Origin: Pseudodesulfovibrio profundus
Lineage (GTDB): Bacteria > Desulfobacterota > Desulfovibrionia > Desulfovibrionales > Desulfovibrionaceae
NCBI RefSeq assembly: GCF_900217235.1
Contig: NZ_LT907975.1
Span: 248,001 to 312,000 of the forward strand
DNA length: 64,000 nucleotides
Direction: 5' to 3'
Below the pieces are notes generated by a model. That model did not search any database. It was not told the DNA's origin and worked only from the letters and a program-made list of their open reading frames with translations. Each line of letters starts with the position of its first letter. Positions within the stretch are counted from its first letter, which is position 1. Below are positions 36,174 through 44,711 of this stretch, one piece after another. Position numbers and translations under genes: made by a program.

Positions 36174-38057
36174 ATGAGTACATCGAACCTGACTGCAAAA
36201 TACCGTCCCCAGACCTTCGGCGATGTCGCCGGACAGGAAGCCATCAAGTCCATTCTCTCAAGAGCGGCAGCATCGGATAAGATTGCCCCGGCATATCTTT
36301 TTTCCGGAACGCGTGGTGTTGGTAAAACGACCATTGCCCGTATCTTTGCCAAAGCGCTCAACTGTGTGAATGCACCAACGGCAGAGCCGTGTAACGAGTG
36401 CTCCAATTGCAAGCAGATCACAGCTGGTGTGGCTGTTGACGTCATTGAAATTGATGGTGCATCCAACCGCGGAATTGATGATGCCCGGCGCTTGAAAGAG
36501 GATATCGGCTACGCACCTGTTGAGTGCCGGTACAAAGTGTTCATCATTGATGAAGCCCATATGTTGACGAAAGAGGCGTTCAACGCGCTCCTCAAAACCC
36601 TTGAGGAGCCGCCACCGCGAGCTACGTTCATCATGGCGACCACCGAACCACATAAATTTCCCCCGACCATCATCAGTCGTTGTCAGCATTATATCTATAA
36701 AATGCTGACGCAGCAGGAGTTGGTCAATCACCTCGAAAGTATCATGAACATGGAAGAGCTTCCGTTCGAGCCGGGGGCTTTGGAAATTATTGCCAAGCGC
36801 GGCGCTGGTAGTGTGCGCGACTCCATGTCATTGCTGGGGCAGGCCCTTGCCATGGGATCCGATGTTCTGCGGGAAGAAGAAGTCCGAAACTTTCTTGGTC
36901 TTGCCGGACAGGATGTATTTTTCCAGTTGATGGAAGCCATGCACTCCCGTGATCTGGTGGCAGTGGGTATGGTCTTGCGTCAGGTGCTTGATCAGGGACT
37001 TGACCTGGGCTTTTTCCTGCGCGAACTGACAAACTGCTGGCGAAACATGTTTTTACTGCGACAGGCCGGTGAAAAAGCTTTGCCGTTGCTTGGTATGTCG
37101 GGCGAAGAAGCCCGGGCCTGGCTTGAGTGGGCTGGCAAGTTTGATCCATCCCATATTCACGCCTGCTGGCAGATGACCCTCGATGGGCAGCGAAAAGTCA
37201 TGACTAGCCTTGAGCCTGCTCTGGCTCTTGAGTTGTTGCTGCTGAACCTCACGAGCCTTCCGGACTTGATTAATCTTGAGTCTGTAGGCTCTGCTCCAAC
37301 TGGTGGAACTCCACCACCGCCTCCAGGGCAACAAGGTGGTAATTTCGGAGGTGGTCAGCAAGGCCCTCAAGGCGGAGGATATGGTCAGCAGGGAGGCGGA
37401 TTCGGACAACAGTCCGGCCAGCGTTTTGCTCCTCCACCTAAACAATCGAGTGTCCCGGCCCAGCCTGCCGCTCCCTCTCCCCATGCGCAGCAGAACCATG
37501 TTGCTAACTCCACAATGCCAACTGCATCGCGCCAGCAGGCCGCTCCTGTGCAGCAGCAAGCTGAAGTTGTAAGAAAGCAGGTTGCTCATGGCTCCGAAGT
37601 TCAGGAAAGCCACACTAAGACTGCACCTGCAAGCTCCCCCGTGGACTCAAACAGAGTGAACCAACCGCTTTCTGACTCGAAAACATTTGCGCCGAAGGGG
37701 CCAAGGAACTGGGAAGGTTTTCTTGAGTTCGTCAATGAAAAGAATGGCAAAATTCCGGTTAAAGCCGCCAAACTTCGTTTGAATAAAGGGGAGTTGCGCG
37801 GCGACGAATTGGTGATTACATGCGGTACCAGGATGCAGTGCGCCCAGCTTTCTGAAAAACAGACATTCAACGCATTGGATTCTTTGACGAGAGAATATTT
37901 CGGCCCTTTGGTTGAAGTTAAGGTTGAAACAGGTGATATTGCCGTCCACAAGACGGACAAGCAGCTTCGAGAGGAGGCGGAAGCGCATCCCGGCGTGAAA
38001 ATGATAATGGACACGTTCAGTGCGCAGTTGATTTCCGTCAGCCATCGAAAACAATAA
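36174..38057 (+). CDS. dnaX: DNA polymerase III subunits gamma and tau
   Basis: The clamp-loader ATPase, 627 residues. Walker A GTRGVGKTT is near residue 45, four zinc cysteines are at about 63-79 (CVNAP...CNECSNC), and DEAH (IIDEAHML) is near 124. The sensor region SVRDSMSLLGQAL is near 212. A Gly/Gln/Pro-rich linker spans about 375-465, then a C-terminal tau-like domain. I saw no A-AAA-AAG slippery heptamer before the linker, so production of a short gamma form by frameshift is not supported. First gene of dnaX-ybaB-recR. Confidence 0.96.
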   Translation: MSTSNLTAKYRPQTFGDVAGQEAIKSILSRAAASDKIAPAYLFSGTRGVGKTTIARIFAKALNCVNAPTAEPCNECSNCKQITAGVAVDVIEIDGASNRGIDDARRLKEDIGYAPVECRYKVFIIDEAHMLTKEAFNALLKTLEEPPPRATFIMATTEPHKFPPTIISRCQHYIYKMLTQQELVNHLESIMNMEELPFEPGALEIIAKRGAGSVRDSMSLLGQALAMGSDVLREEEVRNFLGLAGQDVFFQLMEAMHSRDLVAVGMVLRQVLDQGLDLGFFLRELTNCWRNMFLLRQAGEKALPLLGMSGEEARAWLEWAGKFDPSHIHACWQMTLDGQRKVMTSLEPALALELLLLNLTSLPDLINLESVGSAPTGGTPPPPPGQQGGNFGGGQQGPQGGGYGQQGGGFGQQSGQRFAPPPKQSSVPAQPAAPSPHAQQNHVANSTMPTASRQQAAPVQQQAEVVRKQVAHGSEVQESHTKTAPASSPVDSNRVNQPLSDSKTFAPKGPRNWEGFLEFVNEKNGKIPVKAAKLRLNKGELRGDELVITCGTRMQCAQLSEKQTFNALDSLTREYFGPLVEVKVETGDIAVHKTDKQLREEAEAHPGVKMIMDTFSAQLISVSHRKQ

Positions 38058-38087
38058 GTCAGTAACGATAACGACCAGGAGAGAATA

Positions 38088-38399
38088 ATGAAAGGTATGA
38101 ACGAAATGATTCGCCAGGCGCAGGTTATGCAGCGCAAAATGAGCGAGAAGCAGGAAGAGTTGAAATCCACCATCGTCGAGGCCACCAGCGGTGGCGGTAT
38201 GGTGACAGTCAAGGCTACCTGTGGTCAGGAAATCACCGAGGTCCTGATTGAAGATTCCGTCATGGAGTCCGGTGATAAAGACATGTTGCAGGATCTCGTT
38301 TTGACGGCCGCCAACGAAGCCCTCAAGAAGTCCAAAGAGCACATGGAAAAGGAATTGTCCTCCATCACTGGTGGATTGAACATACCTGGCATGTTCTAG
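38088..38399 (+). CDS. ybaB: YbaB/EbfC nucleoid-associated protein
   Basis: A 103-residue dimeric DNA-binding protein. The helical N-terminus MNEMIRQAQVMQRKMSEKQEEL, the glycine turn ATSGGGMVTVKATCGQEITEV, and the C-terminal LVLTAANEALKKSKEHMEKEL are classic for YbaB. It is placed, as usual, between dnaX (30 bases upstream) and recR, behind an AGGAGAG ribosome site. Predicted role: nucleoid organisation, possibly with recombination genes. Confidence 0.95.
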   Translation: MKGMNEMIRQAQVMQRKMSEKQEELKSTIVEATSGGGMVTVKATCGQEITEVLIEDSVMESGDKDMLQDLVLTAANEALKKSKEHMEKELSSITGGLNIPGMF

Positions 38400-38518
38400 A
38401 TTGGAACCTGCCGTTGAGGTGTGGGGCATGAAACGGTACCGGTGCGTACGTTGAGCCGTAAGTACAAGGACTTGTTTTCTGCCCCTTATTTTTTGTTCAT
38501 TGGTACAAGGAGATTTCG

Positions 38519-39124
38519 TTGAATAATCTTCCCGGTCCGATGAGAGAGGTTGTTGAACAACTCTCATCTTTGCCAGGTATTGGACCCAAGTCCGCACTTC
38601 GTATTGCGCTTACTTTGCTGAAAATGCCCAAGGAGAAGGCGGGGGGAGTCGGTCAGTCCATACTGGAACTCAGAGAAAAGCTGTGCTTGTGCGACGAGTG
38701 TGCTTGTCTGGCCGAAAGCAGCCCATGTTCGATTTGTTCTGATCCCGGACGCGACTCTGATCAGTTATGCCTTGTCCCTGAATGGGACGCTCTTCTAGCT
38801 ATGGAAGAGATGGGCGTGTTCAAGGGGAAATACCTCGTCCTCGGTGGTTTGCTCTCGCCGCTCGAAGGTATCGACCCGGGCCAACTTGAGATCGAGCGCC
38901 TTCGCAGGCGTCTTGCGTCTGGAGATATTTCTGAATTGATTTTGGCGCTTGGGGCAACTCTTGATGCCGAATCAACAGCTTCCTACATCAAGAATCTTGT
39001 TGAGTCCGATTATCCCGACATCAACGTCAGTCGCCTTGCTCAGGGTATACCGATTGGCGGTGAGGTGAAGTTCATGGACAAGGAAACCTTGAAGCAGTCT
39101 CTGGTTCATCGCCAGAAAGTATAA
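38519..39124 (+). CDS. recR: Recombination mediator protein RecR
   Basis: Acts with RecF/RecO in loading RecA at gaps. The 201 residues have an N-terminal HhH (SSLPGIGPKSALRIAL), a C4 zinc finger (CLCDECACL...CSICSD) near 57-77, and a Toprim domain with KYLVLGGLLSPLEGIDPGQL near 102-122 and ILALGATLDAESTASYI near 141. The start is TTG with an AAGGAG site 7 bases away. It is 119 bases after ybaB and 17 before recD2. Confidence 0.95.
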   Translation: MNNLPGPMREVVEQLSSLPGIGPKSALRIALTLLKMPKEKAGGVGQSILELREKLCLCDECACLAESSPCSICSDPGRDSDQLCLVPEWDALLAMEEMGVFKGKYLVLGGLLSPLEGIDPGQLEIERLRRRLASGDISELILALGATLDAESTASYIKNLVESDYPDINVSRLAQGIPIGGEVKFMDKETLKQSLVHRQKV

Positions 39125-39141
39125 ATTGCGGTGCAGTTGCC

Positions 39142-41352
39142 ATGAATGAAGATCAGTTGTCGCGCCTTACCGGTGCGGAAGTTCAGTCCGTTGTCTATTA
39201 CAACAAGGAAAATGGATACACCATTGCTCGGGTGCGCGTTCCTGACGAACCCGGGACCGTTTCCATTGTTGGGACCATGGGAGAGCTTTCGGCTGGCTCT
39301 ACTCTTGATATTGCAGGTGTGTGGACTGTTCATCCGAAATTCGGACGCCAAATGGAAGTGCGATCTTTTGAAGAATCGCGCCCGGCAACGGAAAATGGGG
39401 TGATAAAGTTCCTCCAATCCTCCATCAAGGGCGTGGGAGAGAAGACCGCTTCGATCATGGTCGAGGAGTATGGTGTTGGTGTTCTTGATGTTCTTGATGA
39501 CAACCCGGAAGAGTTACTATCCATCAAAGGCATCTCCAAGAACAAGTTGAAAGACATTATTGAGTCCTGGACGAAGCAACGGGAGATTAAGAATCTCCTT
39601 GTGTTTCTTCAGACACACAACGTTCCGACTACTTTCGCTGGTAAAATTTTCCACTTATATGGCGCGCAGGCTGAGAAAAAGCTCCGCGATAATCCCTATG
39701 ATCTGGCATATGAAATCCGTGGAGTTGGGTTCAAAACTGCTGACCAGATGGCTATGAAGCTCGGGTTTGAGCCTGATTGCGCCCAGCGGTTGGAAGCTTC
39801 CATCGTGTATTATATGTTCACATATTGTGAGCGAGGCGGGCACATGTTCATCCTCAAGGATAAACTGTTGGCCGAAGTCGCTCGTATGCTGGACGCCCAT
39901 GATTTCAACAAGTTGGAACTTGCTCTGTATTCACTTGAAGAAAAGAAGCGGGTCCGAATAGAGGATTTGCCGGAACAGCATCTTTCCGATGCCGTGTATC
40001 TGATGCATTTCTTTCACTACGAAAACGAGATCACGCAGCGCCTCTACCAGCTTGTCAGCCATCCTTCGTCTGTCAGCCGTAAAAAGATCGATAAAACCTT
40101 GCCTCGTGTGGAAGACAAGCTTGGGTTCACTCTTTCGGATGAGCAGAGAGAAGCGGTTTTCGATGCCTGTAGCAACAAGGCCTTTATCATCACCGGTGGG
40201 CCTGGAACAGGTAAGACGACTATTACCAAGGCAATCATGCTGACACTCAAGGAGCTTGGGCTTAAAATCCTTCAAGCAGCACCAACAGGTCGAGCAGCCA
40301 AGCGCATGTCTGAGGCGACTGGGCATACCGCGCAAACAGTGCACCGGATGCTGCAGTATCAGCCGGATGGCGGCTTTCACTACTGCGAGGATCAGAAGCT
40401 CAAAGGTGATGTGCTTATCATCGATGAGGCCAGTATGGTGGATGCGCATCTTTTTGTAGCCATTCTACGTTCTCTTCCCCATACATGCCGTTTGATTCTG
40501 GTTGGTGATGTAAACCAGTTGCCCAGCGTTGGCCCGGGAAATATCCTTGGTGATCTTATTGATTCCAAACGTGTCCCGTGCGCTGTTCTTACCCATATTT
40601 TTCGACAGGCGCAGGAAAGTTTTATAGTTGTTAATGCGCATAGAATAAACAATGGCCAGTTCCCCCGGCAGCATCCGCAGCAGGCACCGGAAGCTGATTT
40701 CTTTTGGATTCCGCAAGAGAATTCGGCCAAGGTTCAGAAGCTGATCCTTGATAGTGTTTGTGATCGCATCCCGGATCGATACGGCCTTGACCCGCTTCGT
40801 GACATTCAAGTTTTGACTCCGATGCATAAAGGGGATGTCGGGACCCAGGCGTTGAACGCAGCTTTGCAGGAGCGGCTCAATCCGCCTTCTCCGCATAAGC
40901 CGGAGATTAAACGAAAGTTCTCGACATTTCGTGAGGGCGATCGTGTTATTCAGATGAAGAATAACTACGACAAGGAAGTCTTTAATGGGGACCTCGGCTG
41001 GATTCTGGAAGTTGATCCGGACGATCAGGAACTATTCATCGAATTTGATGGCAATCAGGTTGTCATTGAGTCGAGTGAGCTTGATGAACTGAGCCTTGCC
41101 TATGCCGTATCCGTTCATAAATCTCAGGGAAGTGAGTATCCTGCCGTTGTCATGCCGGTGGTTACTCAGCACTACATGCTGTTGCAGCGGAACCTGTTAT
41201 ACACAGGACTTACCAGAGCCAGAGAACTGGCTGTCATGGTAGGCAGTGAGCGTGCTTTTCAGATTGGATTGAACAATGCCACCGCAGGCAAACGCAGCAC
41301 CCACCTTGCGCATCGATTGCGCACCATGTTTTTGTCCAATACGTTGAAATAA
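39142..41352 (+). CDS. recD2: RecD2-type ATP-dependent DNA helicase
   Basis: A 736-residue SF1B 5'-3' helicase of the RecD2 (RecD-like without RecBC) class. The N-terminal OB-like region opens VQSVVYYNKENGYTIARVRV, then tandem helix-hairpin-helix motifs (FLQSSIKGVGEKTASIMVEE), and a RecA core: Walker A ITGGPGTGKTTITKA near 350, TGRAAKRMSEATG near 388, Walker B VLIIDEASMVDAHLF near 425, GDVNQLPSVGPG near 455, and YAVSVHKSQGSEYPAVVMP near 654. Likely co-transcribed with recR. Confidence 0.95.
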   Translation: MNEDQLSRLTGAEVQSVVYYNKENGYTIARVRVPDEPGTVSIVGTMGELSAGSTLDIAGVWTVHPKFGRQMEVRSFEESRPATENGVIKFLQSSIKGVGEKTASIMVEEYGVGVLDVLDDNPEELLSIKGISKNKLKDIIESWTKQREIKNLLVFLQTHNVPTTFAGKIFHLYGAQAEKKLRDNPYDLAYEIRGVGFKTADQMAMKLGFEPDCAQRLEASIVYYMFTYCERGGHMFILKDKLLAEVARMLDAHDFNKLELALYSLEEKKRVRIEDLPEQHLSDAVYLMHFFHYENEITQRLYQLVSHPSSVSRKKIDKTLPRVEDKLGFTLSDEQREAVFDACSNKAFIITGGPGTGKTTITKAIMLTLKELGLKILQAAPTGRAAKRMSEATGHTAQTVHRMLQYQPDGGFHYCEDQKLKGDVLIIDEASMVDAHLFVAILRSLPHTCRLILVGDVNQLPSVGPGNILGDLIDSKRVPCAVLTHIFRQAQESFIVVNAHRINNGQFPRQHPQQAPEADFFWIPQENSAKVQKLILDSVCDRIPDRYGLDPLRDIQVLTPMHKGDVGTQALNAALQERLNPPSPHKPEIKRKFSTFREGDRVIQMKNNYDKEVFNGDLGWILEVDPDDQELFIEFDGNQVVIESSELDELSLAYAVSVHKSQGSEYPAVVMPVVTQHYMLLQRNLLYTGLTRARELAVMVGSERAFQIGLNNATAGKRSTHLAHRLRTMFLSNTLK

Positions 41353-41505
41353 GCAAATCTATTCCTCTTCACCTTGCAAATTGTAAGGAAAAGTGGTGAA
41401 TTATGATTTGCATTATATCATTGTGAACGATGCGATGTTGCATTGATCACCTTTTTTGTTATTCGTTTATTTTAACAGGCTGATATTAAAGAGAAAGGAG
41501 TTTAC

Positions 41506-42009
41506 ATGCTGAGCCAGAAACTTGAGGCTGCTCTTATTGATCAAATGAATTGGGAAATCTACTCCGCACATATATATCTTTCCATGTCATCGCACTTTGC
41601 TCAGGAAGGATTGGGCGGCTTTTCCAAATGGATGTTTGCCCAGTATCAGGAAGAAATGTTCCATGCGATGAAATTCTTCAATTATATCAATGAAGCTGGC
41701 GGTCATGCTAAACTTGGTCAGATCGAAGCTCCCCAGGTGTCCTGGGAAACTCCTCTGGCTGCGTTCGAGAATGCTTTGGAGCATGAACAGGGTGTGACTG
41801 CACGTATCAACGCCATTGCCGACCTGGCTGTGGAGGAAAAGAACCACGCTGTAGGAATCTTCCTGCAGTGGTTCATCTCTGAGCAGGTCGAAGAAGAAGA
41901 TAGTGTCGGCGACATCGTCGGCAAGCTCAAACTCGTGGGCGACGGAGGCGGTCTCTTTATGTTGGATCGCGATCTGGGCACAAGGGTGTTTACTGAACCG
42001 ACCGAATAG
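41506..42009 (+). CDS. ftnA: Non-haem ferritin
   Basis: A 167-residue iron-storage ferritin. The four-helix bundle shows ferroxidase ligands: Glu17 in MNWEIYSAHIYLSM, Glu/His in YQEEMFHAMKFF near 49-53, Glu94-region in ALEHEQGVT, and WFISEQVEEED near 122-130. There is no haem-binding Met signature of bacterioferritin. GAAAGGAG precedes the ATG. The 153-bp upstream gap is AT-rich and surely holds its promoter; a possible iron or peroxide operator could not be assigned. Confidence 0.93.
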   Translation: MLSQKLEAALIDQMNWEIYSAHIYLSMSSHFAQEGLGGFSKWMFAQYQEEMFHAMKFFNYINEAGGHAKLGQIEAPQVSWETPLAAFENALEHEQGVTARINAIADLAVEEKNHAVGIFLQWFISEQVEEEDSVGDIVGKLKLVGDGGGLFMLDRDLGTRVFTEPTE

Positions 42010-42084
42010 CAACCTCACAAGATGGCCGATGGACTTTGTTGTCCATCGGCCATCAAACGATTCACGCCTTGAAAAGGAGTAGCG

Positions 42085-43770
42085 ATGTCGGAAGCGAATA
42101 TGAATGTTGTCATTGGTGGTGAAGCGGGACAAGGTCTCGCCACCGTGGGGCAATTGTTGGCAAAAGCCGTAACGAGAGCTGGATACCACATGCTGGTCAA
42201 TCAGGACTACATGTCGCGTATCCGTGGAGGGCATAACTTTTTCTCCATTCGATTCGGCTCAACCCCTGTAGAGTCTCATACGGAAGATATCGACATATTG
42301 GTTGCTCTGACTGCAGAAACCGTCGAACTGCATGCCGATGAGCTCACGGATAATGGCATTATCATTGCCGGTGATGACATTGATACAGGCGACCACAAAG
42401 CGCTGAAGATTCCGTTCAAGGAACTGGCTCCCAAGCAGTTGTTTTACAATGTGGTGGCGCTTGGCGTGCTGGGTGCATCTGTTTGTGTCGATCCCTCTAT
42501 TCTGGAGAAATTACTCAAAGAACGATTCGAGAAAAAGGGTGACGATATCGTCAAATCCAATCTCGAAGTTCTGCACAAATCCTATGAATGGGCAAAGAGT
42601 CAGGAAGTGGACTTCACTTGTTTGGAACTTCCCGAAAGTCAAGGTAAGACCAAGCTGATGATGCATGGTAACGAAGCTATTGCGATGGGGGCGTTGGCAG
42701 CCGGTTGCAATTTTGTTTCATTTTACCCGATGACACCATCCACTTCGGTGGCCACGACCATGATCACCAAGGGGCGGCACCTGGGCATGAAGTATGAACA
42801 GGTTGAGGACGAAATTGCTGCTATGAACATTGCCATTGGCGCATCCTTTGCCGGAGCCAAGGCAATGGTGACAACCTCCGGTGGAGGCTTTGCCCTCATG
42901 ACCGAGGGAATAAGCCTTGCCGGTGTATCGGAAACGCCGGTGGTTACAATTGTTGTTCAACGGCCAGGACCTGCAACCGGACTTGCAACCAGAACTGAAC
43001 AGGCTGATCTCAACCTAGTCCTTTATGCAGGACATGGTGAGTTTCCCCGCGCCATTTTTGCTCCCGGAACCGTAGAGGAGTGCTTTTACCTTACGCATAG
43101 GGCGTTTGACCTTGCCGAGCAGTACCAGACTCCGATGTTCGTCTTATCTGATCAGTATCTGGCTGATTCCTATCGGGATGTCGAAATGTTTGATGTCGAC
43201 ACGCTTCCAGAGGTGGCGGACCCCATGCTCGAAACGGATGCAGACCCATATCTGCGCTACGAACTGACCGAAGATGGAATCTCTCCGCGACTTATTCCCG
43301 GCTTTTCGGAACAACTGGTCCGCGCAGATTCGCATGAGCATGCTGAGAACAGCTCCATGACTGAAGATCCTGATAATCGCGTTCGCCAGAATTCAAAGCG
43401 CCTCGTGAAAGGGTGCGGCATTTGGCAGGATGTGATTGGTCCCGATTATTACGGTGAAGAGAACCCAGATGTCCTTTTGATGTGCTGGGGTTCATCTGTC
43501 GGAGCCTGTCTTGAAGCTGCGGACAAGTATGAAGGCAAGAAAGTCAGTGTCCTGCATTTCAAGCAAGTTTATCCACTGCGTGAGGAGCAGTTCATGGATT
43601 ACCTTGAGTCTGCTGGTGAAGTCGTTGCCGTTGAAGGCAATGCGACCGGGCAGTTCGCCAAGCTGGTGGCCCAGGAAACAGGGTTCAGGGTTGGAAGCTA
43701 CGTCCTTCGTTTTGATGGTCGTCCGTTGTCGCCGCAGTATGTCCTCAAGGGACTCAAGTCTATAATTTAA
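42085..43770 (+). CDS. korA: 2-oxoacid:acceptor oxidoreductase, fused gamma-alpha subunit
   Basis: A 561-residue subunit of a 2-oxoglutarate (or related 2-oxoacid):ferredoxin oxidoreductase. Residues 1-190 are a gamma domain (VVIGGEAGQGLATVGQLLA, YMSRIRGGHNFFSIRFG). From about 195 the alpha subunit follows: NEAIAMGALAAGCNFVSFYP, the TPP-binding EQVEDEIAAMNIAIGASFAG near 235-255, and VVQRPGPATGLATRTEQADL near 290. It is paired with korB 11 bases downstream. KorAB is the best guess for substrate class; pyruvate is unlikely given the subunit design. Confidence 0.92.
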   Translation: MSEANMNVVIGGEAGQGLATVGQLLAKAVTRAGYHMLVNQDYMSRIRGGHNFFSIRFGSTPVESHTEDIDILVALTAETVELHADELTDNGIIIAGDDIDTGDHKALKIPFKELAPKQLFYNVVALGVLGASVCVDPSILEKLLKERFEKKGDDIVKSNLEVLHKSYEWAKSQEVDFTCLELPESQGKTKLMMHGNEAIAMGALAAGCNFVSFYPMTPSTSVATTMITKGRHLGMKYEQVEDEIAAMNIAIGASFAGAKAMVTTSGGGFALMTEGISLAGVSETPVVTIVVQRPGPATGLATRTEQADLNLVLYAGHGEFPRAIFAPGTVEECFYLTHRAFDLAEQYQTPMFVLSDQYLADSYRDVEMFDVDTLPEVADPMLETDADPYLRYELTEDGISPRLIPGFSEQLVRADSHEHAENSSMTEDPDNRVRQNSKRLVKGCGIWQDVIGPDYYGEENPDVLLMCWGSSVGACLEAADKYEGKKVSVLHFKQVYPLREEQFMDYLESAGEVVAVEGNATGQFAKLVAQETGFRVGSYVLRFDGRPLSPQYVLKGLKSII

Positions 43771-43781
43771 GGAGCGTGAAT

Positions 43782-44612
43782 ATGGTCTCCATTGAACAAT
43801 ACGGTGAATTTGATACGAGCTGGTGCCCGGGATGTGGTAACTTTCCCTTGCTCAAAGGCATGAAAGAGGCACTTGTCGGCCTTGGGCTTCAACCTCATGA
43901 AATTCTTGTTTCGTCGGGCATTGGTCAGGCTGCAAAGACTCCGCATTACATGAAATGCAACATGTTCAACGGGTTGCATGGGCGTTCTCTGCCGGTGGCC
44001 CAAGGCATGAAGATGGCAAACCCTGAGATGCCTGTCATTTGTCAGTCAGGTGATGGTTGTTCTTACGGTGAAGGTGGAAACCACTTTTTGGCTGCCATTC
44101 GTCGAAATATGGACATTACCCTTCTGGTTCACAATAACCAGATTTATGGTTTGACCAAAGGGCAGGGCAGTCCGACGACCACCCGTGGTCAGGTCACCAA
44201 AACACAGCCGGACGGCGTGCCTTCCGAGGCTTTCAACCCTGTGGCTGTTGCCATCTCCATGAAAGCCAGCTTTGTTGCGCGTGCCTTTACGGGTGAAACC
44301 GATCACCTCGCCTCCATGATAAAGGCAGGCATCGAACACAAGGGGTTTGCCCTGATTGACATCATGCAGCCCTGCGTATCCTTCAACAAGGTTAATACAT
44401 TTGGATGGTACAAGGAGCATAGTTATATCCTTGAAGATCATGATCCCAGCGACTGGATTGCAGCAATGAAGCTTGCTGACGAGTTCCCGGACAAGATTCC
44501 CCTGGGGGTTTTGTATAAAAATGACAAGGAACCGTATCCAACCTCCGAGGTCCTCGCCAAGAAGCGATACGACAAAGAGGAATTGAAAAAAGTCCTGCAA
44601 TCATATGCATAA
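43782..44612 (+). CDS. korB: 2-oxoacid:acceptor oxidoreductase beta subunit
   Basis: A 276-residue TPP-binding subunit. The beta signature DTSWCPGCGNFPLLKGMKEA is near residue 10, HGRSLPVAQGMKMANPEM near 67, and the TPP motif GDGCSYGEGGNHFLAAIRRN running to HNNQIYGLTKGQGSPTT near 90-130. Cysteines near the N-terminus and in KPCVSFN-like IMQPCVSFNKVN could hold a cluster in the family. ATG at 43782 is chosen over a GTG at 43776, which lies too near the AAGGAG site. No separate ferredoxin-type delta subunit gene is adjacent. Terminator follows. Confidence 0.92.
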   Translation: MVSIEQYGEFDTSWCPGCGNFPLLKGMKEALVGLGLQPHEILVSSGIGQAAKTPHYMKCNMFNGLHGRSLPVAQGMKMANPEMPVICQSGDGCSYGEGGNHFLAAIRRNMDITLLVHNNQIYGLTKGQGSPTTTRGQVTKTQPDGVPSEAFNPVAVAISMKASFVARAFTGETDHLASMIKAGIEHKGFALIDIMQPCVSFNKVNTFGWYKEHSYILEDHDPSDWIAAMKLADEFPDKIPLGVLYKNDKEPYPTSEVLAKKRYDKEELKKVLQSYA

Positions 44613-44616
44613 ATCG

Positions 44617-44642
44617 AAAGGGGAGCGAAAGCTCCCCTTTTC
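44617..44642 (+). terminator. Terminator after korB
   Basis: Stem AAAGGGGAGC/GCTCCCCTTT with GAAA tetraloop and a short T-run. Confidence 0.88.
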
Positions 44643-44711
44643 CCTTTACAAAGTCATGCTTCTTTGAGACTCATCTGGCTCTTGATGTAAACTATCATTT
44701 TTGAGGTAGAA

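Noticed and set aside
36174-37440. Programmed frameshift in dnaX giving a gamma form
   Set aside because: No A-AAA-AAG heptamer found before the Gly/Gln-rich linker; the longest A-runs are five bases and not in slippery context.
41353-41505. Fur or PerR box upstream of ferritin
   Set aside because: AT-rich repeats are present but none matches the 19-bp Fur or the PerR dyad well enough to report.
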